From positions 68,600-104,876 of the forward strand of contig CALRBE010000004.1 of the NCBI GenBank assembly GCA_943354005.1: DNA of 36,277 bases, in the 5' to 3' direction. The stretch is from an uncultured Candidatus Saccharimonas sp. (GTDB taxonomy: Bacteria; Patescibacteriota; Saccharimonadia; Saccharimonadales; AWTP1-31). Below, piece after piece: positions 6,863 to 15,491 of the stretch. The position numbers and the translations under genes were made by a program. The notes beneath the pieces are model-generated. The model saw only the letters and a program-made list of their open reading frames with translations. It ran no database searches and was not told where the DNA came from. Each line of letters begins with the position of its first letter. Positions within the stretch are counted from its first letter, which is position 1.

Positions 6863-9800
6863 ATGGCAAAAGCTGCACCAACGTCCCAGGACAATAAACG
6901 TGTTTATTATACAAAAACTAACGACATTCTTGATCTACCGAATCTAGTAGATCATCAGAATAAGTCATGGCAATGGCTTGTCGAAGAAGGCCTTGGTGAA
7001 TTGCTCGCCGAAGTGAGTCCAATTGACGACTACACTGGCACAAAGCTTTCACTAGCATTCAAAGACTACCGCTTTGAAGAACCAAAAATAACTGAAGTTG
7101 AAGCGCGCGAAAACAACGTCAGTTTTGATGCCCCTCTTAAAGCAACTGTAGAACTTACTAATAAAGTAACTGGTGAAGTTAAGGAACAAGAAATCTATCT
7201 TGGTGACTACCCATGGATGACTAGCCGAGGTACATTCGTTATAAATGGTGCAGAACGAGTCGTTGTTAGCCAGCTAATACGTTCCAATGGAGTCTTCTTT
7301 ACATCCGACAACAGTGGTGCAACTAAAAAGTATGGTGCCAAAGTAATCCCAGGCCGTGGTGCTTGGCTCGAGTTCGAAACAGCTAGTAACGGTGCTCTTT
7401 ACGTAAAGATTGATCGAAAGCGAAAAATTGCTGTAACTACTCTTCTACGTGCACTAGGCATGACTGAAGCTGATATTAAAAATGCATTTGCCCACGTTGA
7501 TACAGGTAAAGTTAACCATATCCAAGTAACACTGGATAAAGATCCATCTCGCGGAACAAACGATGCTCTAATTGAAGTGTATCGCCGTCTTCGACCTGGA
7601 GATCTTGCTACAGTAGACAACGCACGAAGTCTTCTTGAAAACATGTTCTATAACTTTAAGCGATTCGACTTTTCACGAGTTGGTCGTTACAAGATCAATA
7701 AGCGTCTTGCTATTGATATTCCAAACATCACTGAAAACCGTGTTATGCGACTTGAAGATCTTAAGGCTATCATTGCTGAGATTATTCGACTTACTAATAC
7801 TGGCGAACCAGCTGATGATATCGACAGTCTTGCAAACCGACGCGTTAAACTCGTTGGTGAGCTTGTACAGCGACAATTCCGTATTGGTCTTCTTCGAATG
7901 GAACGAAATACAAAAGACCGTATGAGCATGAGCGAAATTGAAACAGTTACTCCAAGTCAGCTTGTTAACGCTCGTCCAATCGTTGCTGCAGTTAGAGAAT
8001 TCTTTGCAAGTTCTCAGCTTAGCCAGTTTATGGATCAGATTAACCCACTAAGTGAACTAGCTCATAAGCGACGTCTTAGCTCAATGGGTCCTGGTGGACT
8101 TTCACGCGAACGTGCTGGATTTGAAGTTCGTGACGCACATGCGACTCACTACGGACGTATTTGTGCAGTTGAAACTCCAGAAGGTGCAAACATTGGTCTA
8201 GTACTTAACCTAGCTACATACGCTAGAATTAATGACTATGGCTTCATTGAGACTCCTTACCTTAAGGTAATTAACGCACTTCCAGCTTCAAAAATTGCTG
8301 GAAACATTGCTAGCGTTGATCTTGAAGACGAAAAAGGCAAAGTAATCGTAAAAGCTGGTTCAAAAGTATCAGAAGCTGACGCTAAAAAACTTGCTAGTAT
8401 TAAATCAAAAGCTACGTGGCCTGTTCGTGCATACGTCACAAAAGAAGTTCAGTATCTAGATGCTGCACAAGAAGATGCCGCAGTAATTGCTAGCTCTGCT
8501 GAAGTTATCGACGAAAATGGTTTCTTCGTAAAAGAACGCGTTAGTGTACGTAATCGTCTGGTAGCAGGTGAAGTCGAATCACATGAAGTAACACATATGG
8601 ATGCTTCTCGTCGTCAGATTATTGGTTCAAGCGCAGCGCTAATTCCTTTCATTGAAAAGAACTACGTTTATCGTTCTCTTATGGGTAGTAACCAGCAAAG
8701 ACAAGCTGTACCACTTATCCAACCATCATCTCCAATTGTTGGAACAGGTATGGAAGGCGCAGCTGCTCGTAACTCTGGACAGATAATTCTTGCAGAAGCT
8801 GACGGTGAAATCACAAAAGCTGAAGCTGACACAGTTGTCGTTAAGTATAAAGAAGGTTCTAAGACATATGAGCCACTACACTTTGTTCGCAGTAACGAAG
8901 GCACAAGCATTAACCAAAAGGTTGTTGTAACTTCAGGAACTAAAGTTAAAAAGGGCGATGTACTTATTGAAGGTATGTCAGTCTCTGACGGTGAGCTAGC
9001 TCTTGGAAAAGACTTGCTTGCAGCATTTATGCCATGGAATGGATACAACTTTGAAGACGCTATCATTCTAAGCCGACGTCTTGTTGAAGACGACACGCTT
9101 ACAAGTGTTCACATTGTTGATTACATGACAGAAGTTCGTGAAACTAAGTTAGGCCCTGAGATTGTTACTCAAGATATTCCTAACGTTTCAGAAGAAGCTC
9201 TAAGGCATCTTGATGAAGACGGAATAGTACGAATTGGTGCTGAAGTCCATCCTGGTGATATCCTTGTTGGAAAAATTACTCCAAAAGGCGAGCAAGAACT
9301 TTCAAGCGAAGAACGACTATTACGAGCTATCTTCGGTGAAAAAGCTAAAGAAGTACGTGATACATCACAGCGTATGAGCAATGGTAAGCACGGTAAAGTT
9401 GTTGGCGTTAAAGTATTCAGCCGTGAAAACGGTCATGAACTAAAAGCTGGCGTTATTATGCAGATCCAAATCTTTGTAGCTCAAATGCGTAAGATTAGCG
9501 TTGGAGATAAGCTTGGTGGACGACATGGTAACAAGGGTGTTATTGCGCGTATTCTTCCAGTTGAAGATATGCCATTCACTGAAGACGGTACTCCTGTAGA
9601 CATTGTTCTAAACCCATTAGGTGTTCCAAGTCGTATGAACATCGGTCAGTTATTTGAAACTCACTTTGGTATGGCTGCACGAGCACTTGGCATTAAAGTT
9701 GCTACTCCATCCTTTGACGGTGTATCTACTGAAAAGATCCAGTCCCTACTAAAAGAAGCTGGATTACCAGAAGACGGTAAACAACAACTATTTGATGGTC

Positions 9801-10396
9801 GCACAGGTGAAGCCTTTAAAGAGCGAACTACAGTTGGTAGCATGTATATTATTAAGCTAAACCACATGATCGCAGATAAGATTCACGCTCGTTCTACTGG
9901 ACCATATACAATGGTTACTCAGCAGCCTCTAGGTGGTAAAGCTCAGAATGGTGGACAAAGATTCGGAGAGATGGAAGTTTGGGCACTTGAAGCATATGGC
10001 GCAAGCAATACGCTACAAGAAATGCTTACAATTAAGTCAGATGATGTCTATGGACGTTCTAAGGCTTACGAGTCAATCATTAAGGGAACTGAGATCGTGG
10101 GTCCAAAGGTTCCAGAAAGCTTTAACGTGCTTGTTAAGGAACTACAAGGCTTAAGCCTTAAGGTTGATCTAGTTAGCTCTGACAAAATAATTGATGCAGA
10201 AGAAGTTTTAGCTGAAAGCATTAAGCAAGACGGTGAACATAGTTCAACAGTTGACGTTCCTGAACCAGAGTTCTCTGACGTTGATGTCACAATAGACGCT
10301 GTTGCAGATGAATTCCGAATTATGGAACTAGACGATCAGATTACGGAAAGCCAAGAAAATATTACAGAGAATGAAGCTGCAAAGGAGGCAAAATAA
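6863..10396 (+). CDS. rpoB: RNA polymerase subunit beta
   Basis: Beta subunit of RNA polymerase, 1177 aa. The rifampicin-pocket region is at about residues 383-410 (SSQLSQFMDQ, then SELAHKRRLSSMGPGGL). The key Gln, Asp, His and Ser positions are kept, while one Asn is Ile and the Leu533-equivalent is Met. Other landmarks are VETPEGANIGL, the active-site GDKLGGRHGNKG at about 881-892 and VLNPLGVPSRMNIGQ. The C-terminal tail is acidic. The usual upstream neighbours rplJ-rplL are absent; clpP precedes it instead. The stop overlaps the rpoC start by one base (TAATG). Confidence 0.98.
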   Translation: MAKAAPTSQDNKRVYYTKTNDILDLPNLVDHQNKSWQWLVEEGLGELLAEVSPIDDYTGTKLSLAFKDYRFEEPKITEVEARENNVSFDAPLKATVELTNKVTGEVKEQEIYLGDYPWMTSRGTFVINGAERVVVSQLIRSNGVFFTSDNSGATKKYGAKVIPGRGAWLEFETASNGALYVKIDRKRKIAVTTLLRALGMTEADIKNAFAHVDTGKVNHIQVTLDKDPSRGTNDALIEVYRRLRPGDLATVDNARSLLENMFYNFKRFDFSRVGRYKINKRLAIDIPNITENRVMRLEDLKAIIAEIIRLTNTGEPADDIDSLANRRVKLVGELVQRQFRIGLLRMERNTKDRMSMSEIETVTPSQLVNARPIVAAVREFFASSQLSQFMDQINPLSELAHKRRLSSMGPGGLSRERAGFEVRDAHATHYGRICAVETPEGANIGLVLNLATYARINDYGFIETPYLKVINALPASKIAGNIASVDLEDEKGKVIVKAGSKVSEADAKKLASIKSKATWPVRAYVTKEVQYLDAAQEDAAVIASSAEVIDENGFFVKERVSVRNRLVAGEVESHEVTHMDASRRQIIGSSAALIPFIEKNYVYRSLMGSNQQRQAVPLIQPSSPIVGTGMEGAAARNSGQIILAEADGEITKAEADTVVVKYKEGSKTYEPLHFVRSNEGTSINQKVVVTSGTKVKKGDVLIEGMSVSDGELALGKDLLAAFMPWNGYNFEDAIILSRRLVEDDTLTSVHIVDYMTEVRETKLGPEIVTQDIPNVSEEALRHLDEDGIVRIGAEVHPGDILVGKITPKGEQELSSEERLLRAIFGEKAKEVRDTSQRMSNGKHGKVVGVKVFSRENGHELKAGVIMQIQIFVAQMRKISVGDKLGGRHGNKGVIARILPVEDMPFTEDGTPVDIVLNPLGVPSRMNIGQLFETHFGMAARALGIKVATPSFDGVSTEKIQSLLKEAGLPEDGKQQLFDGRTGEAFKERTTVGSMYIIKLNHMIADKIHARSTGPYTMVTQQPLGGKAQNGGQRFGEMEVWALEAYGASNTLQEMLTIKSDDVYGRSKAYESIIKGTEIVGPKVPESFNVLVKELQGLSLKVDLVSSDKIIDAEEVLAESIKQDGEHSSTVDVPEPEFSDVDVTIDAVADEFRIMELDDQITESQENITENEAAKEAK

Positions 10397-13300
10397 TGAG
10401 ACGCTATTCAGTAGAAACCGATATTGCAGATTTTGATGCTGTACGTTTAGCCGTCGCAAGTCCAACCGATATCCTCGAGTGGTCTCACGGTGAAGTAACA
10501 AAGCCAGAAACTATTAACTACCGAACTCAGAAACCTGAGCGAGACGGTCTTTTCTGTGAGCGAATTTTTGGTCCTGTCAAAGACATTAGTCCTCACGACG
10601 CAAAGTTTAAGGGTGTACGATCTCGAGAAGCTGCCGTTGATAAAAATGGTGAAGTAGTTACTAAATCAATTGTACGACGTGAGCGAATGGCACACATTAA
10701 CCTAGCAACTCCTGTTGCACATATCTGGTTCCTACGTGGTACACCAAGTGCAATTGGTCTTGTATTAGGCCTTACAGTTAAGAGCCTAGAGCGCGTTGCA
10801 TATTTCGCAAACTATATAATTAAAACTGTTAACGTTGAAAAGCGTGATCAAATTATTGCCGATAAAGAAGCAGAGTTTAACGCCGCAAAAGAAGCGATTC
10901 GTCTTCGTTACGAAAACGATGCTACTGCTGAAGATGCAGATGTTAAGTCACTTGCTGAAATGCAGACTAAGGAACTTGAAGAGCTTAGTGAAGAGTATGA
11001 ACTACTTAAGACTCAGCTTACTTCTCTAGTTAAACTAGGTCTTATCAGTGAAAATGATTTCCGTGCACTTTCAAGTGATCATCGTAAACTAGTTACTGTT
11101 GGTATGGGTGGAGCTGCACTTAAAGATCTTCTAGATGCTGTTGAGCTTCCTGATCTTATCGCAGAACTATCAAAAGAAGCTGATGATGCTAAGGGTATGC
11201 GCAAGAAGAAGCTTATGAAGCGCCTTCGATTGCTTGAGAGCATGGACCGTGCTGGAATTAAGCCTGGTAGCCTATGCGTAAGCGTGCTTCCTGTGATTCC
11301 TCCGGATCTTCGACCTATGGTGCAACTAACCGGTGGACGATTTGCTACAAGTGACCTTAACGATCTTTATCGACGAGTTATTAACCGTAACAACCGTCTT
11401 AAGAAGCTCATGGATCTTAACGCTCCTGAAGTTATTCGACGTAACGAACAACGAATGCTTCAAGAAGCAGTAGATGCTCTTATTGATAATAACAACGCAC
11501 GCTCAGGACGAGCTGTTGCAGCAACTGGACAACGACGCCGACTCAAGTCACTTAGTGACATGCTTAAGGGTAAGCAAGGACGTTTCCGACAGAACCTTCT
11601 TGGAAAACGTGTGGACTATTCAGGACGTTCAGTTATTGTTGCTGGACCTGAACTAAAGATTCACCAATGTGGTCTTCCTAAAATGATGGCTCTCGAACTA
11701 TTCAAGCCTTTTGTTATCGGTAACTTAATTGCCAACGAACATGCTCATAACATTCGATCCGCTACACGCATGATTGAATCAGGTGAAGTTACAGTATGGG
11801 ATGCTCTTGATGAAGTCATCAAGGGTAAGTACGTACTACTAAACCGTGCGCCTTCTCTTCACCGTTTGAGTATTCAAGCTTTCCAACCTGTACTTATTGA
11901 AGGAAAGGCTATTCAGCTTCACCCTCTCGTTTGTAAGGGCTTTAACGCTGACTTTGATGGTGACCAAATGGCGGTTCACCTTCCACTAAGCGATGCTGCA
12001 CAAGATGAAGCTAAAAATATTATGGCTGCAAACATGAACCTTCTAAAACCTGCCGACGGTTCACCAATCCTACATATCGAACAAGATATTGTACTTGGTT
12101 GTTACTACCTAACATACGAACGTCCTGGTTCTAAAAAAGAAGCTCAAAGCTACATGAATGTCAATGAAGCTATCATGGCATTTGATGCAGGTAAGCTAGA
12201 ACTACAAGACAAGGTTCGCATTCCATTCCGTGGTGAAATTCGTGACACTACACTTGGACGAGTTCTCTTTAATGAAATCTTCCCAGAAGACTTCCCATTC
12301 CAAAATACACCAATGACTAAAAAGAAATTAGCTAATGCAATGAGCATGGCATACCACAAGTATGGCCAGGTTCTTACTGCTATCATCGCTGACCAACTTA
12401 AGGACACTGGATTTGAGTATGCAACTCGATCAGGTATTTCAATGGGTATGGATGACTTCCGTGAAATTCAAGGCCTTAAGACTAAGCTAGATAATGGTGA
12501 AACTCGAGCAATTGAAATTAGCGACCAGTATGACCAGGGATTCATTAACAACGAAGAACGATACCGACTAACTATCGACAACTGGCAAGACGTTGTATCA
12601 AGCGTTCAATCAGAGTTAAGTGAACAGTTCGAAAACGAAGACAGTTCTATGTCAATCGCTGTTGTATCTGGTGCCCGTGGTAACATCGGACAGGTTATGA
12701 CCGCCGTTGGTATGCTTGGTATTACTACTGACGCAACTGGACGAGCAATCGAGCTTCCAATTAGGTCTAACTATAAGGGTGGTCTTAACCCACTAGAGTA
12801 CTTTACTGCTACACGTGGTGCTCGTAAGGGTATGATCGATACAGCACTTAAGACTGCTGACTCTGGTTACCTTACACGTCGTCTTGTTGACGTGAGCCAA
12901 GATGTGTTCACTATCTCAGAAGATGCCAACGACCCAGGTTTCGGAATCTTCCGTAGCGACGCTGATGAAATCGGTGTTGCATACGCTAGCCGATTATTCG
13001 GACGATTCGCTGCAGAAACTGTAGGCAAATTCGTTAAAAAAGGTCAGCTCATTACAAAAGAGATCTCAGAAGCAATCGAAGCAGATACATCTGTTGATGG
13101 TGTAAAGATCATGAGCGCCCTCAGCTGTACTGATGTACGTGGCGTAGGTCAAAAATCTTACGGTCTAGATCCTGCTACAGGTGTCATTGTCTCAAATCAC
13201 CACCCAATTGGTGTTATTGCAGCACAGAGTATCGGTGAGCCAGGAACACAGCTTACACTCCGAACCTTCCACTCCGGTGGTGTTGTTGGAGAAGATATCA

Positions 13301-14184
13301 CGACTGGTCTTCCACGTGTCGAGGAACTATTTGAAGTTCGAACACCAAAGGGACAAGCATTCCTAGCTGAAATTGACGGTGTTGTTAACACATGGGAAGA
13401 TGGCGACAAGTACGTCGTACAAGTTACTGCTGATGAAGGTAGTAAAGTTGAACTAGCATTAAAGGGACGAAATCCTCAAATTGCCAGCGGTTCAGATGTT
13501 GCAATCGGTGACGTTATAGCTTCAGGCGATGAAGGTGCAGATCCTGTTATCTCACCAATTGCTGGAAAAGCTGAGATATCTAAGACTAAGATCATAATCA
13601 CTCCAGCCAAGCAAAGTGTTGTTAAGTACGAAATTCCAGGTTACAAACAAGTTGTTGTTAAAGATGGCGACAAGGTAGTAGCAGGAGATCGACTAACAAA
13701 CGGATCAATTAACCTTCATGAGCTTATTGAGCTCCAAGGTGTTGAATCTACACAGCGCTACATCATGAACGAAATCCTTCGAATATTCGCCAGCCAAGGT
13801 CAGAATATTGCTGACAAGCACCTTGAAATCATCGTTAGACAAATGTTTAGTCGAGTTCAAATTGAAGACGCAGCTGACAGTGAATTCGTTACTGGTGACG
13901 TTGTAAGTAAACTTGCAGTCGTTGAAGCTAACGAGCAACTAATCAAGAACAAGAAGAAGCCTGCTAAATATAATCAGCTACTTCTTGGAATCACAAAGGC
14001 ATCATTGTCTACTGACTCATTCTTGAGTGCAGCAAGCTTCCAAGATACAACTCGTGTACTTATTGCAGCAGCAACAAGCGGAAAAGTAGATAAGCTATAC
14101 GGTCTTAAAGAAAATGTTATTCTTGGACGACGCATCCCAGTAGGTACTGGATACGTTGAAGAGTCTACAGACGAAAAAGACTAG
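10396..14184 (+). CDS. rpoC: RNA polymerase subunit beta' lacking both zinc sites
   Basis: Catalytic subunit, 1262 aa. The Mg-binding NADFDGDQMAVH motif is at about residues 517-528, with Asp 519, 521 and 523. The bridge/trigger region holds GARKGMIDTALKTADSGYLTRRL and GVIAAQSIGEPGTQLT. The N-terminal zinc ribbon (normally CxC...CxxC after the LFCERIFGP motif) has no ribbon cysteines: residues 61-90 run VKDISPHDAK, FKGVRSREAA, VDKNGEVVTK. The second zinc site keeps only C911; the positions expected at about 844, 918 and 921 are Ala, Gly and Ser. An acidic coiled segment (about 160-215) follows the zipper region, as in several Gram-positive lineages. Translation is coupled to rpoB, with an AGGAGG just upstream. 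Confidence 0.98.
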   Translation: MRRYSVETDIADFDAVRLAVASPTDILEWSHGEVTKPETINYRTQKPERDGLFCERIFGPVKDISPHDAKFKGVRSREAAVDKNGEVVTKSIVRRERMAHINLATPVAHIWFLRGTPSAIGLVLGLTVKSLERVAYFANYIIKTVNVEKRDQIIADKEAEFNAAKEAIRLRYENDATAEDADVKSLAEMQTKELEELSEEYELLKTQLTSLVKLGLISENDFRALSSDHRKLVTVGMGGAALKDLLDAVELPDLIAELSKEADDAKGMRKKKLMKRLRLLESMDRAGIKPGSLCVSVLPVIPPDLRPMVQLTGGRFATSDLNDLYRRVINRNNRLKKLMDLNAPEVIRRNEQRMLQEAVDALIDNNNARSGRAVAATGQRRRLKSLSDMLKGKQGRFRQNLLGKRVDYSGRSVIVAGPELKIHQCGLPKMMALELFKPFVIGNLIANEHAHNIRSATRMIESGEVTVWDALDEVIKGKYVLLNRAPSLHRLSIQAFQPVLIEGKAIQLHPLVCKGFNADFDGDQMAVHLPLSDAAQDEAKNIMAANMNLLKPADGSPILHIEQDIVLGCYYLTYERPGSKKEAQSYMNVNEAIMAFDAGKLELQDKVRIPFRGEIRDTTLGRVLFNEIFPEDFPFQNTPMTKKKLANAMSMAYHKYGQVLTAIIADQLKDTGFEYATRSGISMGMDDFREIQGLKTKLDNGETRAIEISDQYDQGFINNEERYRLTIDNWQDVVSSVQSELSEQFENEDSSMSIAVVSGARGNIGQVMTAVGMLGITTDATGRAIELPIRSNYKGGLNPLEYFTATRGARKGMIDTALKTADSGYLTRRLVDVSQDVFTISEDANDPGFGIFRSDADEIGVAYASRLFGRFAAETVGKFVKKGQLITKEISEAIEADTSVDGVKIMSALSCTDVRGVGQKSYGLDPATGVIVSNHHPIGVIAAQSIGEPGTQLTLRTFHSGGVVGEDITTGLPRVEELFEVRTPKGQAFLAEIDGVVNTWEDGDKYVVQVTADEGSKVELALKGRNPQIASGSDVAIGDVIASGDEGADPVISPIAGKAEISKTKIIITPAKQSVVKYEIPGYKQVVVKDGDKVVAGDRLTNGSINLHELIELQGVESTQRYIMNEILRIFASQGQNIADKHLEIIVRQMFSRVQIEDAADSEFVTGDVVSKLAVVEANEQLIKNKKKPAKYNQLLLGITKASLSTDSFLSAASFQDTTRVLIAAATSGKVDKLYGLKENVILGRRIPVGTGYVEESTDEKD

Positions 14185-14198
14185 CGAAATGAGGTGTC

Positions 14199-14227
14199 TT
14201 GCTAATAAGCAATACATCTGTTAAAAT
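14199..14227 (+). promoter_or_regulatory. str operon promoter
   Basis: TTGCTA (14199-14204), 17-nt spacer, TAAAAT (14222-14227). Predicted start about 14234. The -35 box is part of a small inverted repeat TTGCT-AATA-AGCAA that has no T-run and is not a convincing terminator for rpoC. Confidence 0.7.
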
Positions 14228-14262
14228 AGTGAAAGAGTTTCATATACTAAGTAGATAACTGA

Positions 14263-14315
14263 GCATAGGGATACATAAATGGTTCGTGCTGAATCAAATA
14301 TGACCATCTCTATGC
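14263..14315 (+). promoter_or_regulatory. Structured 5' leader of the str operon
   Basis: GCATAGGGA (14263-14271) pairs with TCTCTATGC (14307-14315) over 9 bp (one G-T). Inside, TGGTT (14280-14284) can pair with GACCA (14302-14306), or GGTTC (14281-14285) with GAATC (14291-14295). The structure lies within the predicted 120-nt leader and ends 38 nt before rpsL. Autoregulation by S7 or S12 is known for str operons elsewhere; that this hairpin does the same is inference. Confidence 0.55.
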
Positions 14316-14338
14316 CACTATCTGCATCACATCAATAA
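14279..14338 (+). CDS. Possible 19-codon upstream ORF in the str leader
   Basis: An ATG at 14279 opens a frame of 19 sense codons (MVRAESNMTISMPLSASHQ) ending in TAA at 14336-14338. An AGGGA lies 7 nt upstream, within the 5' arm of the leader hairpin. The stop overlaps the AAGGA that may serve rpsL (14337-14341). It could be chance; no homolog is recognised. Confidence 0.25.
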   Translation: MVRAESNMTISMPLSASHQ

Positions 14339-14353
14339 GGATTTTGAGCATAC

Positions 14354-14764
14354 ATGCCAACAATTAATCAACTAGTACGAAAACCACGTGTCAAAGTCGT
14401 TACGAAGACCAAGTCACCAAGCTTGCATCGAGTCGTTAACAACCTTAAAACACGTAACTATGAAAAACCTGCTCCATTTAAGCGTGGAGTTTGCGTTAAA
14501 GTAACAACTAAAACACCTAAGAAACCTAACTCAGCACTACGTAAGGTAGCACGTGTACGATTGTCTAATGGACAAGAAGTATGGGCATACATTGGCGGTG
14601 AAGGACATAACCTACAGGAACACGCCGTAGTGCTTGTTCGTGGTGGACGTGTTAAGGACCTTCCTGGTGTCCGTTATCATATTGTTCGTGGTAGCTTTGA
14701 CCTTCAGGGTGTCGCAAACCGTAAGCGTGGCCGATCTAAGTACGGCACGAAGAAGGAGAAATAA
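14354..14764 (+). CDS. rpsL: 30S ribosomal protein S12 (uS12)
   Basis: Decoding-centre protein, 136 aa. The N-terminus [27 protein letters not shown] and [10 protein letters not shown] (site of the aspartate often thiomethylated) are canonical. Both lysines associated with streptomycin sensitivity are present (TPKKPNS and VKDLPGV). A roughly 13-residue insertion before APFKRGVC resembles the longer S12 of Firmicutes. Its only visible SD (AAGGA, 14337-14341) is 12 nt from the ATG. First gene of the str unit; the stop is 3 nt before rpsG. Confidence 0.98.
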   Translation: MPTINQLVRKPRVKVVTKTKSPSLHRVVNNLKTRNYEKPAPFKRGVCVKVTTKTPKKPNSALRKVARVRLSNGQEVWAYIGGEGHNLQEHAVVLVRGGRVKDLPGVRYHIVRGSFDLQGVANRKRGRSKYGTKKEK

Positions 14765-14767
14765 ACC

Positions 14768-15247
14768 ATGCCACGAAAAAAGACTAAAGCTCTAGTTCGA
14801 CCAATTAACCCTGATCGTTTATACGACAGCGTATTGGTACAAAAAGTTATTAACCGTGTAATGGTTGATGGTAAGAAGCAAACAGCAGAACGACTTGTAT
14901 ACAATGGTATGCAAAAAGCTGCTAAGAAGCTTAAGGTAGAAAACCCTCTTGATGTTTTTGACCAAGCTTTAAAGAATGTTCAGCCTCATGTTGAAACACG
15001 TTCTCGACGTGTCGGTGGCGCTAACTACCAGATTCCTTTTGAAGTTAAGGGACAACGACAAACACACCTAACTATTATGTGGTTTGTTGCAGCAGCACGT
15101 GCTCGCCGTGGTATTGGCATGGGTGATCGTATCGCAGCTGAACTTGTTGACGCCTACAATAGCGGTGGTAATGCAGTTAAGAAGCGTGAAGATACGCACA
15201 AGATGGCAGAAGCTAACAGAGCTTTTGCACACTTCGCACGGTTCTAG
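14768..15247 (+). CDS. rpsG: 30S ribosomal protein S7 (uS7)
   Basis: Primary binder of the 16S 3' major domain, 159 aa. It begins MPRKKTKALVRPINPDRLYDS and contains VINRVMVDGKKQTAERLVY, VETRSRRVGGANYQIP and KREDTHKMAEANRAFAHFA near the end. An AAGGAGA-type SD overlaps the rpsL tail. In E. coli S7 is the repressor of the str operon, so it is the prime candidate ligand of the leader hairpin at 14263-14315. Confidence 0.98.
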   Translation: MPRKKTKALVRPINPDRLYDSVLVQKVINRVMVDGKKQTAERLVYNGMQKAAKKLKVENPLDVFDQALKNVQPHVETRSRRVGGANYQIPFEVKGQRQTHLTIMWFVAAARARRGIGMGDRIAAELVDAYNSGGNAVKKREDTHKMAEANRAFAHFARF

Positions 15248-15249
15248 CT

Positions 15250-15489
15250 ATGAAAATTGAAGGCTACTGCGAAGGCTGTCCTATTATTACGTGTTTTGAA
15301 AGTGCAATTCGCACTGATAATCCCGAATTTACACCTGAACTTATAGAAGTCCAGACAGAAGAAATGGTTCGAAATTTCGGACAACATCTACTAGTACTTT
15401 GCGAAGCAAAGAACGGATACGGTATTATAGACATCAGAGACGATAAAGCCTGTAAAAGAATAACTAATAAAGATGGGAACAAGGTATAG
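15250..15489 (+). CDS. Small Cys-rich protein of unknown function inside the str operon, 79 aa
   Basis: Not recognised. It starts 2 nt after the rpsG stop and ends 2 nt before the fusA ATG, so it is fully embedded in the operon and probably translated by coupling; no SD is evident. The N-terminus has a CxxC and a third Cys (C7, C10, C15 in [11 protein letters not shown]), with two more at about 51 and 68. The rest is acidic and slightly hydrophobic. This could bind a metal or act as a redox or assembly factor of translation, but that is only inference. Codon use and base composition match the neighbours, so it does not look recently acquired. Confidence 0.75.
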   Translation: MKIEGYCEGCPIITCFESAIRTDNPEFTPELIEVQTEEMVRNFGQHLLVLCEAKNGYGIIDIRDDKACKRITNKDGNKV

Positions 15490-15491
15490 AA

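Noticed and set aside
14199-14212. Inverted repeat TTGCT-AATA-AGCAA as rpoC terminator
   Set aside because: Only 5 bp and no T-run; it overlaps the str -35 box.
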